DNA of 64,000 nt from RPQJ01 sp963726665 (GTDB lineage Bacteria > Pseudomonadota > Gammaproteobacteria > Steroidobacterales > Steroidobacteraceae). The notes below the pieces were generated by a model. That model ran no database searches, had not been told where the DNA came from, and saw only the letters and a program-made list of their open reading frames with translations. Positions within the stretch are counted from its first letter, which is position 1. Each line of letters opens with the position of its first letter. The stretch is taken from positions 62,001-126,000 of the forward strand of contig CAVSDW010000002.1 of assembly GCA_963726665.1 (NCBI GenBank), written 5' to 3'. Positions 18,381 through 28,050 of this stretch are shown piece after piece. The position numbers and the translations under genes are program-made.

Positions 18381-18473
18381 TGGCGGAGAGGGTGGGATTC
18401 GAACCCACGTGGGGCGATTATGCCCCCATCCGATTTCGAGTCGGCGCCGTTATGACCGCTTCGGTACCTCTCC
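18381..18473 (-). tRNA. tRNA-Ser(CGA)
   Basis: The minus strand folds as a class II tRNA. Acceptor GGAGAGG pairs with CCTCTCC and is followed by G and an encoded CCA. The anticodon loop CTCGAAA has anticodon CGA (complement of 18436-18438). A long variable arm built on GGGGGC/GCCCC is present, and the T-arm contains GTTCGAATC. It decodes UCG serine codons. It lies between the FHA gene and mltF, opposite in strand. Confidence 0.97.
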
Positions 18474-18498
18474 GAGGGCCGCGTATTCTATAGGAACA

Positions 18499-19926
18499 AT
18501 GAAAGCCTTGCTCGCACTGCTCGCGACGCTGCTGCTGGGCACCTGCTCCCAGCCGCCGCCCCTGCTGGAACAGATCATCGCGGAGGGTGAACTGCGGGTC
18601 GCAACGCGCAACAGCCCCGACACGTATTACCTCGGGAGCCACGGGCCCGAGGGGCTGGCCTACGAACTCGCGAGCCGGTTTGCGGAGAGCCTGGGGGTCT
18701 CGCTGCGCCTGTACACCGTGCGCACGCGGGAGGCCGCCATGAACGAAGTGCGGGCGGGGCGGGCCCACCTCGCAGCCGCTGGCCTGACCACGGGCATCGT
18801 GCTGCCCCAGGGCGTGACCTTCGGCCCCGGCTACCGGCTGGTCCGCGAGCACCTGGTCCAGCGGCGCGGCGCCGCCCGCCCCACCACCATGAAAGCAGCC
18901 GCGCGGGGCGGCATCGAGGTGGCCACCGGCAGCGCGCACCTGCGCACCCTCGAGGAGCTCAGGCTCAGGGAGCCTGAGCTGGCGTGGATCGAGCGCAGCG
19001 ACACCGACACCGAGCAGCTGCTGAACGAGGTCTCGCGCGGCACGACCGAGTACACGCTCGCGAGTTCCACGGAATTCGCGCTCAACCGCCCGATGCACCC
19101 GGATCTCGCGATCGCGATGGACCTGTCCCCCGAGCGTGAAGTCGTCTGGGTCGTGAGCACTGCCGGGCACGACTCGAGCCTGCTCGACCGGGTCAACGCC
19201 TTCTTCATGCTGTCGCGCGCCGACGGCTCCATCGCCGTCCTGCTCGATCGCTACTACGGCAACGACGACAACTTCGACTACCTCCTGTCGCGCAACTTCA
19301 TGGAGCACGTCGAGAGCCGCCTGCCCCTGTACCTGCTGTGGTTCAAGAACGCCGCGCTCCAGTACCGCGTCGACTGGCGCCTGCTCGCCGCGATGGGTTA
19401 CCAGGAGTCCAAGTGGGATCCTGCGGCCGTTTCGTTTGCCGGTGCCCGCGGGCTCATGCAGATAACCGAGGACACGGCCGCGCTCATGCGCTTTCGCAAC
19501 CGGCACGACCCGCAGGCCAGCATCAACGGCGGCGCAAAGTATCTCGCGCGCATGCTGGACATGGTGCCGCGCCGCATCCCCGAACCCGACCGCACGTGGT
19601 TCGCGGTCGCCGCCTACAACGTGGGCTTCGGCCACATCGAGGATGCGCGCATTCTCGCGCAGCAGATGGGACGCAGTCCCGACCGCTGGGAAGACGTGCG
19701 CACGGCGCTGCCGCTGCTGAGCCAGGAGAGGTGGTACTCGCGCACACGGCACGGCTATGCGCGAGGCTGGGAGCCGGTGCGCTACGTGGAAAACGTCCAG
19801 GCGTACCTCGACATCCTCGAGGTCGCAGGCACGGGCAACCCTGCCCCGACGGGCGCCGAGGCGAGCGACCCGTTGCAAACACCGCCCGCGCCGCGCGGGA
19901 AGTCGAGCGGACACCCGCGAGGCTGA
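18499..19926 (+). CDS. mltF: Membrane-bound lytic murein transglycosylase F (MltF)
   Basis: MltF cleaves peptidoglycan glycan strands, forming 1,6-anhydro-muropeptides. The 475-residue product has a hydrophobic N-terminus ending in LLGTC, then an amino-acid-binding-protein-like module (about residues 35-265). The C-terminal SLT catalytic domain (about 285-440) has the catalytic glutamate in MGYQESKWDPAA, plus ARGLMQITEDTA and AAYNVGFGHIEDA. The cysteine at residue 16 suggests a lipoprotein, but threonine before it is an unusual lipobox residue. The C-terminal 35 residues are low-complexity. The start ATG at 18499 lies close to the divergent tRNA-Ser; tadA converges 19 bases beyond its stop. 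Confidence 0.93.
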   Translation: MKALLALLATLLLGTCSQPPPLLEQIIAEGELRVATRNSPDTYYLGSHGPEGLAYELASRFAESLGVSLRLYTVRTREAAMNEVRAGRAHLAAAGLTTGIVLPQGVTFGPGYRLVREHLVQRRGAARPTTMKAAARGGIEVATGSAHLRTLEELRLREPELAWIERSDTDTEQLLNEVSRGTTEYTLASSTEFALNRPMHPDLAIAMDLSPEREVVWVVSTAGHDSSLLDRVNAFFMLSRADGSIAVLLDRYYGNDDNFDYLLSRNFMEHVESRLPLYLLWFKNAALQYRVDWRLLAAMGYQESKWDPAAVSFAGARGLMQITEDTAALMRFRNRHDPQASINGGAKYLARMLDMVPRRIPEPDRTWFAVAAYNVGFGHIEDARILAQQMGRSPDRWEDVRTALPLLSQERWYSRTRHGYARGWEPVRYVENVQAYLDILEVAGTGNPAPTGAEASDPLQTPPAPRGKSSGHPRG

Positions 19927-19945
19927 CTACCCCGCGTCCCGTGCC

Positions 19946-20398
19946 TCAGCGCCGCGCGGCGAAGAAATCCCTGAGCAGCGCGCCGCACTCCTCCGCCAGC
20001 AGACCGCCGCTCACCTCCATGCGGTGGTTGAGCGCCGGGTTCTGCGCCACGTTGAACACACTGCCCGCCGCACCCGCGCGCGGGTCAGTCGCACCGAAGA
20101 CGAGCCGCCGGACCCTGGCGTGGACCATGGCCCCGGCACACATGGCACAGGGCTCGAGCGTCACGTAGAGCGTCGTGTCGGTCAGGCGATAGGTGCCGAG
20201 CGCCGTGCCCGCCGCGCGCAGCGCGATGATCTCGGCATGCGCGGTCGGGTCGCAGGTTCCGATCGGGCGGTTCCATCCCTCGGCGACGATCGCGCCGTCC
20301 TTCACCACGACCGCGCCCACGGGCACCTCGCCGGCCACCTGCGCGGAGCGGGCCAGTTCGAGGGCACGGGCCATGAATTCGGCGTCGAGGGGTTCCAT
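19946..20398 (-). CDS. tadA: tRNA-specific adenosine deaminase TadA
   Basis: TadA deaminates adenosine 34 of tRNA-Arg(ACG) to inosine and is usually essential. The zinc site is complete: HAEI near residue 56 with the catalytic glutamate, and PCAMCAGAM near residue 86. FMARALELARSA and VPVGAVVV at the N-terminus match the family. The chosen start at 20398 (MEPLDAEFM) gives 150 residues; a reading extended to 20467 adds 23 residues of no recognisable content. It is convergent with mltF. Confidence 0.94.
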   Translation of the reverse strand: MEPLDAEFMARALELARSAQVAGEVPVGAVVVKDGAIVAEGWNRPIGTCDPTAHAEIIALRAAGTALGTYRLTDTTLYVTLEPCAMCAGAMVHARVRRLVFGATDPRAGAAGSVFNVAQNPALNHRMEVSGGLLAEECGALLRDFFAARR

Positions 20399-20750
20399 GT
20401 CGGCAGCGGACGAGAGGTCAATGATCAGGGGGGCAGGGGAGTTCGGAAGGAAAACGCCGGCGCGCACACCTGTTACCAGACCACTACCCTATTCCATCTC
20501 CCGCTCGAGCATTCTGGCAGAGCGCTCGGCCAGCGGACAGTCATGACCGCTCACTGCGGACCTGGCCGGCGGCCACCGGCACCCGCATTCCCCAATGCCA
20601 CATCGATCTCGGGCGTCGCCCACGTCAACATGGACGTCTTCGCCTTCGTCATGGCTGCCGTCGCAACCGCGCCCCCCCTGCGGACCCGCGCCCGACCCAT
20701 TGGACTTCCGTCACCTTCCTCCGGGCCACTCCCGGACAAGGGAGGGCCAG
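20399..20750. other. Intergenic region between tadA and the DUF1254 block
   Basis: These 352 bases contain no convincing gene on either strand; readings are short and lack initiation signals. The proximal part should hold the tadA promoter, but I cannot pick out a clear -35/-10 pair. No repeats of the kind seen at 7312 or 12261 occur here. Confidence 0.5.
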
Positions 20751-22197
20751 TTACTTGACCTCTTCGAAGTCGTCCAACACCCAGGAGCGATCGAAGAAGG
20801 GTTCCGTCGGGCCGTAAAGCCTGAAATAGGAGAACCATGACTTGCCCGGCAGGGATTGCACCCAGTTGCTCTCCATGCCTGCTGGAGCCTTGGGACCTAC
20901 GTAGAGGTCAACCGACCCGTCAGGGTTTTTCTTGAGGTTCATGCGCGAGGAGCGGTCGGCCTGTTGAGTCGGATTGTCGATAAGCGCGCGCGTGTCGGTA
21001 TCGTAGACGGTCATCGACCAGAAATTCGCGACCGGCGCGTCCTTCGCGACACGGAGCCGGTAGGTCTTGCTGCCATCGAGCCAGTTGCCTGCCTTGTCCT
21101 TGTAGGTGCCGAGATAGATCTGGCCCACACCCGGCGTTGTCGTCACCATGCCCGCCGAGGTCGTCGTGGCCTCGTAGAACCAGGCCGCGCGTTCGTCGAG
21201 CTCATCGTAGTTCTCGGCCCGCTGGCTCGGGTCGAGCGCCAGGGCGAACTCCCACCGCCGGCCATCGACATAGTGCGCGGCCGGGAACTTCTTCTCGAAG
21301 TCGTTCGCTTTCGCCATCGCCTCCCCGACGACTGCGCCTTCCGTCAGGAGCTTTGCCTGACGTTCGTCGGGCTTGAACGGCTTTCCTTTCTCGATGCCAA
21401 GCGGCTTGAACATCGCCATGAAGAACCGGTCCCGCTCCTGCACGGGTTCGCGGTTGATGATGTCCGCAAGGCTCTGCCAATAGGCGAGGCCCCGCGGCTG
21501 TGTCTGTGACCACGACTTGCCCTTGACGTCGACGAACCGCACCTTGGGGGGATTGTCCTTCCGGGCCAGCGGATAGATCTTCAATGCATCGAGAAGTGCC
21601 TGCACCTTGGCGGGATCGCGCTCCAGCGCACGAAAGCCCCAGAAGACATTCGTGGTGGACGGATTGACGACGTAGTAGCCCTCGGTGTCGTCGACCTTCT
21701 GGCCAGGACCGACCAGCAGATACTTTCCGCCCTTGCCCTTGTCGGGTCCGGTCTGGCCCATGTCGACGACGGGCCGTTGCCACATGTCGTTGACGAAGCC
21801 GGCGACGCCGCCCTCCGGCATGTCGATGACGACCGGACCGGTCTCGGCAAGGTTGAAGAAGCTGATGACGTAGGGCGTCGTGGCATTGGCCGTCAGGATG
21901 CCGCGCTTGCTGACGAAGTCGTCGTAAATGACGACGTCGCCCGACCTGGCGCCGAAGATCTCCTCGTGCGCCTTCTGCCAGCTTGGCCATGCCGACGATC
22001 GGCAATGCCCAGATGTATGCCTGCGTGGCCCGCTGGAAGTCACGTTCGTCATAGAGCTTGGCGATCGTCGCGTCGGTCGGATAGCTGCCCTCAAATTCGA
22101 GGTTTCCGATTCGCGTCGAGACAGTGTCCGCGCGAACGACTGGAACAACCGCTGCATTGGCGGCGAGCGCCGCCAGAATGATCATCTGAGATTTCAC
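20751..22197 (-). CDS. DUF1254/DUF1214 secreted protein (one apparent frameshift)
   Basis: The corrected product of about 481 residues has a signal peptide (residues 1-23, ending VVPVVRADT) and a DUF1254 domain with AYIWALPIVGMA. A C-terminal DUF1214 domain includes YRLRVAKDAPVANFWSMTVYD. The frame breaks near 21984: coding-strand ATGGCCAAGCTGG has one A too many, and removing it gives GMASWQKAHEEIFGAR, matching the family. The GTG start at 22197 has a strong AAGGAGGA site, 28 bases after the upstream paralogue's stop. These proteins are widespread but biochemically uncharacterised; they are probably periplasmic. The block reads as less GC-rich than its neighbours, which suggests transfer. 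Confidence 0.85.
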
Positions 22198-22225
22198 CTG
22201 GATCCTCCTTCAAAGGTCGGCAGGG

Positions 22226-23617
22226 CTAGTGCGCTGCGGTCGGCTGCGGCGCCTGCCACTCGCCGGCCGCGAGCTTGCCCTCGGGCCCATACATCCTGAG
22301 CACCATGAAGAACGGCCCCTGCTGCGGCGTCGGAAGCCAGTTGGACTCCTTGTCGCCCCCGGGGGACTTCGATTGCAGGTAGATGTCGACCGAGCCGTCG
22401 GCGTTGGTCTTGAGCCCCTGCGTCCGGCTGCCGATTGCATAGCGCTGGATCGGGTTGTCGACGAGCAAGCGATCCGGCAGGTTGTACATGGTCATCGACC
22501 AGAAGAACTTCACCGGCGGCACCTGGTCCTTGGAGAATCGCAGCACGTAGCGCTTGCTGCCGTCGAGCGGCTGCTTGTTCGCATCCACGCTGTAGGCCGT
22601 GTAGTAGGCCTCCTCCTTCGAGTTCCCGTAGATGCCGATGGCCGCGCCGACGGCCCGTCGCATGACGTAGTCCGAGCCAAGGAACGCGCGGGTGCCGAAG
22701 AGATCGACCGAACTGGTCGTCCTGGCGAGTTCGGCCTGAAGCTGGGCCGCCCCGTCCTTGATGCCGGCCTCGATCGCGGCGCGTGTCGCCGGTTCGACCG
22801 TTGCCGGATCAAAGGCTCGCCCGGGGCCGATGCCGATCCTGGCAAAGCGCTCCATCATGGCCTTCTCGCTGTCGACCACGGGGGCAAACCGCAGCAGGAA
22901 GTTCAGGTACTCGATGAAGCCTATGGAGTTGGCGCGAGCCTCGTCCCACGCCGGAAACACGAACGTCGGCGCGGGTTGCGGAGGCTTTCCACCGGTGAAC
23001 TCGCTCAGCGGCCGGATGCGATATTGCCGCTGCGTCGCAACCAGGCCGTCACGATCCGCCGGTCCGGACCAGCTCGTCCGCGTCAGGGTGCCGATGATTT
23101 CGGTCTCGGCGCGCAGCACTTTCGTGATGCCGGCCGGCGTCTCGCCCTTCCAGTTCGGGCCGACGAAGAGATAGTGACCCGCTGCGGTGCCGGTTGCCCG
23201 TGACCCGAGATAGGCGAAGTTGTGCGTGTACAGGTCGAACCACTGCTGGACGTAGTAACGGTCCGGCGACGCCGGAACGGAAACCACCATCGGCTCGGTC
23301 CGCAGGTCGAGCCAGGCCCAGGAATAGGGCGTGTCGTTGCTGGGCGTGACGATGTCCTTGTCGGCCGGCGTAAAGCCACGCGAGTAGTGACGGAAGCGGT
23401 TGAAACCACCCACATAGCCCGGGAACGAAGGGTCGGCTGCCTGCTGGAACAGCGTCTTGTAGTTGTAGAGCATCGGATAGGCATACAGGTATGCCTCGGT
23501 CGCGATTTTCTTCGCCTCGTCGGCGGACACCGTCTGCGCTTGTACGGGAGTGGCAACCGAGACTGCCAGCATGGCGGCCGCGGCCAGGACGGCAAGATGA
23601 GCGAACACTTTCCTCAT
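22226..23617 (-). CDS. DUF1254/DUF1214 secreted protein, intact paralogue
   Basis: The 463-residue protein starts with a Sec signal peptide (about residues 1-28, ending VATPVQAQ). DUF1254 follows (EAYLYAYPMLYNYKTLF, NDTPYSWAWLDLRTEP, DRYYVQQWFDLYTHNF), then a C-terminal DUF1214 domain (RYVLRFSKDQVPPVKFFWSMTMYN, ESNWLPTPQQGPFFMVLRMYGP). The start ATG at 23617 has a GGAGGGGAA site; a longer reading to 23641 is possible but less well placed. It lies upstream of the frameshifted paralogue in what is probably one transcript, 162 bases from the AraC-type gene on the same strand. The substrate is unknown. Confidence 0.88.
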   Translation of the reverse strand: MRKVFAHLAVLAAAAMLAVSVATPVQAQTVSADEAKKIATEAYLYAYPMLYNYKTLFQQAADPSFPGYVGGFNRFRHYSRGFTPADKDIVTPSNDTPYSWAWLDLRTEPMVVSVPASPDRYYVQQWFDLYTHNFAYLGSRATGTAAGHYLFVGPNWKGETPAGITKVLRAETEIIGTLTRTSWSGPADRDGLVATQRQYRIRPLSEFTGGKPPQPAPTFVFPAWDEARANSIGFIEYLNFLLRFAPVVDSEKAMMERFARIGIGPGRAFDPATVEPATRAAIEAGIKDGAAQLQAELARTTSSVDLFGTRAFLGSDYVMRRAVGAAIGIYGNSKEEAYYTAYSVDANKQPLDGSKRYVLRFSKDQVPPVKFFWSMTMYNLPDRLLVDNPIQRYAIGSRTQGLKTNADGSVDIYLQSKSPGGDKESNWLPTPQQGPFFMVLRMYGPEGKLAAGEWQAPQPTAAH

Positions 23618-23779
23618 GCGGTTCCCCTCCAATGGCGGCATCGACTGCGCGCTGGCCCGACACGATCCGGGCGTGGTTCGAGCTGCATTTGTCCCGTGCG
23701 GATGCGCCGGACAGGAAGCGGCTTGCTGCCGTCGACTATACGAGACGCGGCTCGGCTCGGACTATGCAGAGCGTGCCAA

Positions 23780-24748
23780 TCAGGTCGTCCCGCCTTCCAG
23801 CGCTGCGCGAGGTCGCTGCCTCGCAAGCGTGTCGCTCGGGAACTCGCCGAAGAGAGCGCGATACCGTCGGGCCATGCGGCCCAATTCGCTGATCCCCCAT
23901 TGATTGGCGATCAGCGCGACGGTGCAGGCCCGCTCCTCGTCGCTGGCGAGGTCATGCCGGATGCGGTGCAGCCGCAGGCGCATGACGTAGATTTGCGGCG
24001 TGTCGTCCAGGATCTCTGCAAAGGCGCGAAACAGAGTCCTGCGTGACGTGAGGGCGGCCTGCGCCAGCGTGTCAGGTGATATCGGCTCGGCAAGATGCTC
24101 CAGGATGTAGGCACGTGCTCGCCGGACGATCATGGCGTGTGCATCTGTGCGGCCTGCCCGATTGCCTACTCTTGGGGCGCGCCCGAGGTGGGCGATCAAC
24201 GCGCGGAGCAGTTCCTGGCCGATTCGGGTCTCGCGCATCGCGTCGCGACCGCCTGCGTGGATCAGCTCGAAGGCGTGACGAAGTCGCCTGAGCACCGCGC
24301 TTGCCAGCGGCTGTGCGTGAAGCCCGGTGCCCCCGAGAACCGGCCGGTCGAGGACAAGCTCTTCGTCGGCCGCCAGCTGTTCCAGCCGGTCGAGCGAGAG
24401 CGTTGCCGTCGCGTAGAGCGAGCCTCGCGTGTAGAACGCGTCATGCTCATCGCCCGCATGAAAAACACCGACAGCGCCGGAGGCGGTTTCCTCGAGCCAG
24501 TGACGGGTGCCGCTGCCCATCCGCAGGCCGACCCCCACAGTGATCTGATCGCTTGAGAGGGGACCCCGCAGCGCCACTTGGCCGTTGATCAGGCCGCTGC
24601 AGTAGAGGACATCATCGCGTCGCGCGAACGTCAGATTGCCCGAGAGGGGGCCTGTCGACATCTGCGTCGCTTCGAGCCCAGCGCCATAGACCGCATCGCG
24701 CAGGTCTTCGATGCGGGCAATCGGAACACTTGTCCATGTTGCGTCCAT
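23780..24748 (-). CDS. AraC-family transcriptional regulator
   Basis: The 322-residue protein has a variable N-terminal sensing region (about residues 1-200) and a C-terminal AraC-type double helix-turn-helix (about 215-315). The DNA-binding part includes ISPDTLAQAALTSRRTLFRAF and GISELGRMARRYRALFGEFPSD, typical of the two helices. It stands directly upstream of the two DUF1254 genes in the same direction, so it is the likely local regulator. No inducer can be inferred. The start ATG at 24748 fits the beginning of the conserved region; no membrane segments are seen. Confidence 0.87.
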   Translation of the reverse strand: MDATWTSVPIARIEDLRDAVYGAGLEATQMSTGPLSGNLTFARRDDVLYCSGLINGQVALRGPLSSDQITVGVGLRMGSGTRHWLEETASGAVGVFHAGDEHDAFYTRGSLYATATLSLDRLEQLAADEELVLDRPVLGGTGLHAQPLASAVLRRLRHAFELIHAGGRDAMRETRIGQELLRALIAHLGRAPRVGNRAGRTDAHAMIVRRARAYILEHLAEPISPDTLAQAALTSRRTLFRAFAEILDDTPQIYVMRLRLHRIRHDLASDEERACTVALIANQWGISELGRMARRYRALFGEFPSDTLARQRPRAALEGGTT

Positions 24749-24872
24749 GTTGCGGGCGCTCCACTGACTCCCACGCGCTAGGCCCTACGCCGACTCCGCC
24801 AACCGCGCATGATAAGTCCCCTTGTCTTGCAAGAAGTCATGCGCTGCATCCGCCTCGAGTATCCGATTCCCC

Positions 24873-26475
24873 TCACTCCCACTCGATCGTCGCCGGCGGC
24901 TTCCCGGAGATGTCGTAGGTGACGCGCGAGATGCCCTTGACCTCGTTGATGATGCGCCGGGCGCAGAGATCCAGGAATTCGTAGGGAAGCCGCGCCCAGC
25001 GCGCCGTCATGAAGTCCACCGTCTCGACCGCCCGCAGCGCGATCACGTAGTCGTAACGACGGCCATCGCCCATCACGCGACCGAGCGCACCGGCAGGAAC
25101 ACCGCGAATGCCTGGCTGGTCTTGTCGTAGAGCCCGTGCGCTCGCAGCTCGTCGATGAAGATGCGGTCGGCCTTGCGCAGCAGGTCGGCGTATTCCTGCG
25201 ACACTTCCCCCAGGATGCGCACGCCAAGGCCGGGGCCCGGGAACGGGTGACGAAACACCATCTCGTGCGGCAGGCCGAGCTCGAGGCCGAGCCGCCGAAC
25301 CTCGTCCTTGAAAAGTTCGCGCAGCGGCTCGACGAGCTTGAGCTTCATGTGCTCGGGCAGGCCGCCCACGTTGTGGTGCGACTTGATGACGTGCGCCTTG
25401 CCGGTCTTCGCGCCGGCCGACTCGATGACGTCGGGGTAGATCGTGCCCTGCGCGAGCCAGCGCACGCCCTCGAGCTTGTGCGACTCCTCCTCGAACACCT
25501 CGACGAACAGGCGCCCGATGATCTTGCGCTTGCGCTCGGGATCGGCCTCGCCCTTCAGCGCCCCCAGGAACCGCGCGGCCGCGTTCACGCGGATCACGCG
25601 CACGCCCATGTTGTCGCCGAGCGTGCGCATCACCTGGTCGCCCTCGCCTTCGCGAAGCAGGCCGTGGTCCACGAATACGCACGACGAGCTGGTCGCCGAT
25701 GGCCTGGTGCAGGAGCGCCGCGACGACCGAGGAATCCACGCCGCCCGACAGCCCGAGCAGCACGCGGTCGCGCGCCCACCTGCTCGCGCACCCGCGCGAT
25801 CGCATCCGCCGCGATGTTGCCCGGCTCCCAGCGCGCCTCGCAGCCGCAGATCTCCCTGACGAAACGCTCGATCAGCCGCTCTCCCTGCAGGGTGTGCGTC
25901 ACCTCGGGATGGAACTGCACGGCGTAGAAGCGTCGCGACTCGTCCGCCATCGCGGCAAGCGGGGCGCTCGGCGTGCCAGCCACCGCGACGAACCCGGGCG
26001 GCAGTGCGTCCACGCGGTCGCCGTGGCTCATCCAGACATCGAGCACCGCGCGCCCGTCGGCGTCGGTGTGATCACGCAGGCCGTCGAACAGGCGGCACGG
26101 CGCCAGGACCGCGACCTGCGCATAGCCGAACTCGCGGTGATCGGCCGGCGTCACGCGCCCGCCGAGCTGCTGCGCCATGGTCTGCATGCCATAGCAGATG
26201 CCGAGCACGGGCACGCCCGCCTCGAAGACGCAGGGCGGCGCGCGCGGGGGCTCCGCGTCCGTGACCGACTCCGGCCCGCCGGAGAGGATCACGCCGCGGG
26301 CACCGTACGCCCTCACGTCGGCCTCGCTCATGTCCCAGGGATGGATCTCGCAGTAGACGCCCGACTCGCGCACCCGGCGCGCGATCAACTGCGTGTACTG
26401 GGCACCGAAATCGAGGATCAGGACCCGGTGCGCGTGGATGTCCGGCGGCCGGACGTTCGAGTGCTCAGCGGACAC
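24873..26475 (-). CDS. guaA: GMP synthase GuaA (three apparent single-base frameshifts)
   Basis: GuaA aminates XMP to GMP using glutamine and ATP. All parts are present: the class I glutaminase with LILDFGAQYTQLIARRVRE and catalytic GICYGMQ, then the ATP pyrophosphatase PP-loop LLGLSGGVDSSVVAALL, and the C-terminus ending PPATIEWE. Three indels split it. There is one extra G near 25773 (VREQVG into RDRVLLG), one extra G near 25682 (DQLV into CVFVDHGLL), and one missing G near 25078 (LPVRSV into GVMGDGR). With these corrected the protein has about 533 residues. The start overlaps the guaB stop by 11 bases. Three breaks in a gene essential for GMP synthesis point to sequence error, not decay. 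Confidence 0.92.
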
Positions 26476-27934
26476 GGTAGTTCGGCGCTTCCTTCGTGAT
26501 CGTCACGTCGTGAACGTGGCTCTCGCGCATGCCTGCGCCGGTGATGCGCACGAACCGGGGCACGGTGCGCATCTGCTCGATGCTGCCGCTGCCGGTGTAG
26601 CCCATCGCCGCGCGCAGTCCGCCCGTAAGCTGGTGCAGGATGGCCACGATGCTGCCCTTGTAGGGAACGCGGCCCTCGACGCCCTCCGGAACGAGCTTCT
26701 CCAGCTCCGAGGTCGTGTCCTGGAAGTAACGGTCGCGCGAGCCGTGCGCCTGCGACATCGCGCCCAGCGATCCCATGCCGCGGTACGACTTGTAGGACGC
26801 GCCCTGGTAGAGCTCGACCTCCCCGGGCGACTCCTCGGTGCCCGCAAACAGGCCGCCGATCATCACGCAGTACGCACCGGCCGCAATCGCCTTGGCCACG
26901 TCGCCCGAGAAGCGGATGCCGCCGTCGGCGATGAGCGGCACGCCATGCGACTCGAGCGCGGCCGCGACATTGGCCACGGCCGTGATCTGCGGCACTCCGA
27001 CGCCCGCAACGACACGGGTCGTGCAGATCGAGCCCGGCCCGATGCCGACCTTGACCGCGTCGGCGCCAGCGTCCACCAGCGCGAGCGCGGCCTCTTTCGT
27101 GACGATGTTGCCGCCGATGACCTGCTGTGCGGGCCACTTCGCCTTGATCTTCGCGACCATCTCGATCACGCCGCGCGAGTGGCCATGGGCCGTGTCGACC
27201 ACGATCACGTCCACGCCCGCCTCGCGCAGCGCCGCGACGCGGTCCAGCGTGTCCGGGCTCGTGCCGACGGCCGCACCGACGCGCAGCGCGCCGCGCTCGT
27301 CCTTGCAGGCGCGCGGGAATTCGGTGGCCTTCTGGAAGTCCTTGACCGTGATCATGCCCTTGAGGCCGAAGTCCTCGTCGATCACCAGCACCTTCTCGAT
27401 GCGGTGCTTGTGCAGCAGCGCCAGCACGGTGTCCTTCGGCGAGTTCTCGCGCACCGTGACCAGCCGCTCGCGCGGCGTCATGACGGAGGACACCGGTGCG
27501 TCGAGCTTGGTCTCGAAGCGCAGGTCGCGGTGGGTGACGATGCCGACCGCCTTGCCGTCGCGCACGACCGGCACGCCGGAGATGTTCTTGGCGCGGGTGA
27601 GCTCGATCACGTCGCGGATCGTCTGGTCGGGCCGCACCGTGATCGGGTCGCGGATGATGCCACTCTCGAAGCGCTTCACCCTGGCCACGTGGCGGGCCTG
27701 GGCCTCGGCGCTCATGTTCTTGTGGATGATGCCGATGCCACCTTCCTGCGCGATGGCGATCGCGAGGCGCTGCTCCGTGACGGTGTCCATTGCGGCGGAC
27801 ACCAGCGGCAGGTTCAGGCGGATGCCCCGGGTGAGCTGCGTTCCGAGGCTCACCTCGTGGGGCAGGACCTCGGAAAAGGCCGGAACGAGCAGGACGTCAT
27901 CGAAGGTGAGGGCTTCCTCTAGGATGCGCAGCAT
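26465..27934 (-). CDS. guaB: Inosine-5'-monophosphate dehydrogenase GuaB
   Basis: GuaB oxidises IMP to XMP with NAD, the committed step to GMP. The 489-residue protein (E. coli: 488) has the N-terminal catalytic barrel start LTFDDVLLVPAFSEVLP and two CBS domains (about residues 95-205). The active-site loop GPGSICTTRVVAGVG contains the catalytic cysteine, and SYKSYRGMGSLGAM and GGLRAAMGYTG also match. The start MLRILEEALTFDD at 27934 is chosen because the longer reading to 28027 overlaps the divergent promoter region. A plausible -10/-35 pair lies upstream. guaA overlaps its end. Confidence 0.97.
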   Translation of the reverse strand: MLRILEEALTFDDVLLVPAFSEVLPHEVSLGTQLTRGIRLNLPLVSAAMDTVTEQRLAIAIAQEGGIGIIHKNMSAEAQARHVARVKRFESGIIRDPITVRPDQTIRDVIELTRAKNISGVPVVRDGKAVGIVTHRDLRFETKLDAPVSSVMTPRERLVTVRENSPKDTVLALLHKHRIEKVLVIDEDFGLKGMITVKDFQKATEFPRACKDERGALRVGAAVGTSPDTLDRVAALREAGVDVIVVDTAHGHSRGVIEMVAKIKAKWPAQQVIGGNIVTKEAALALVDAGADAVKVGIGPGSICTTRVVAGVGVPQITAVANVAAALESHGVPLIADGGIRFSGDVAKAIAAGAYCVMIGGLFAGTEESPGEVELYQGASYKSYRGMGSLGAMSQAHGSRDRYFQDTTSELEKLVPEGVEGRVPYKGSIVAILHQLTGGLRAAMGYTGSGSIEQMRTVPRFVRITGAGMRESHVHDVTITKEAPNYRVR

Positions 27935-27967
27935 GGCATGTCCCGGGCTTGAAAAAGGAAGCGGGGA

Positions 27968-27997
27968 ATTGTACCGGTCGGGAGCGCCCCGTGGAAA
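27968..27997 (-). promoter_or_regulatory. Candidate sigma70 promoter of guaB
   Basis: On the minus strand TACAAT (27973-27968) forms a good -10 hexamer, preceded after 18 bases by TTTCCA (27997-27992) as a 4/6 match to the -35 box. The expected start would give a leader of about 27 bases before the guaB ATG at 27934. No PurR-like operator was confidently recognised. Confidence 0.4.
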
Positions 27998-28012
27998 TCC
28001 GCGTGCCGTCCC

Positions 28013-28040
28013 TTGTGCCCCGGGCACGGCCCGCTAAGAT
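28013..28040 (+). promoter_or_regulatory. Candidate sigma70 promoter of xseA
   Basis: TTGTGC at 28013-28018 and TAAGAT at 28035-28040 are separated by 16 bases. The -10 ends 10 bases before the xseA ATG at 28051, so the transcript would have almost no leader. It is back-to-back with the guaB promoter candidate. Confidence 0.4.
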
Positions 28041-28050
28041 CACCGCCACG

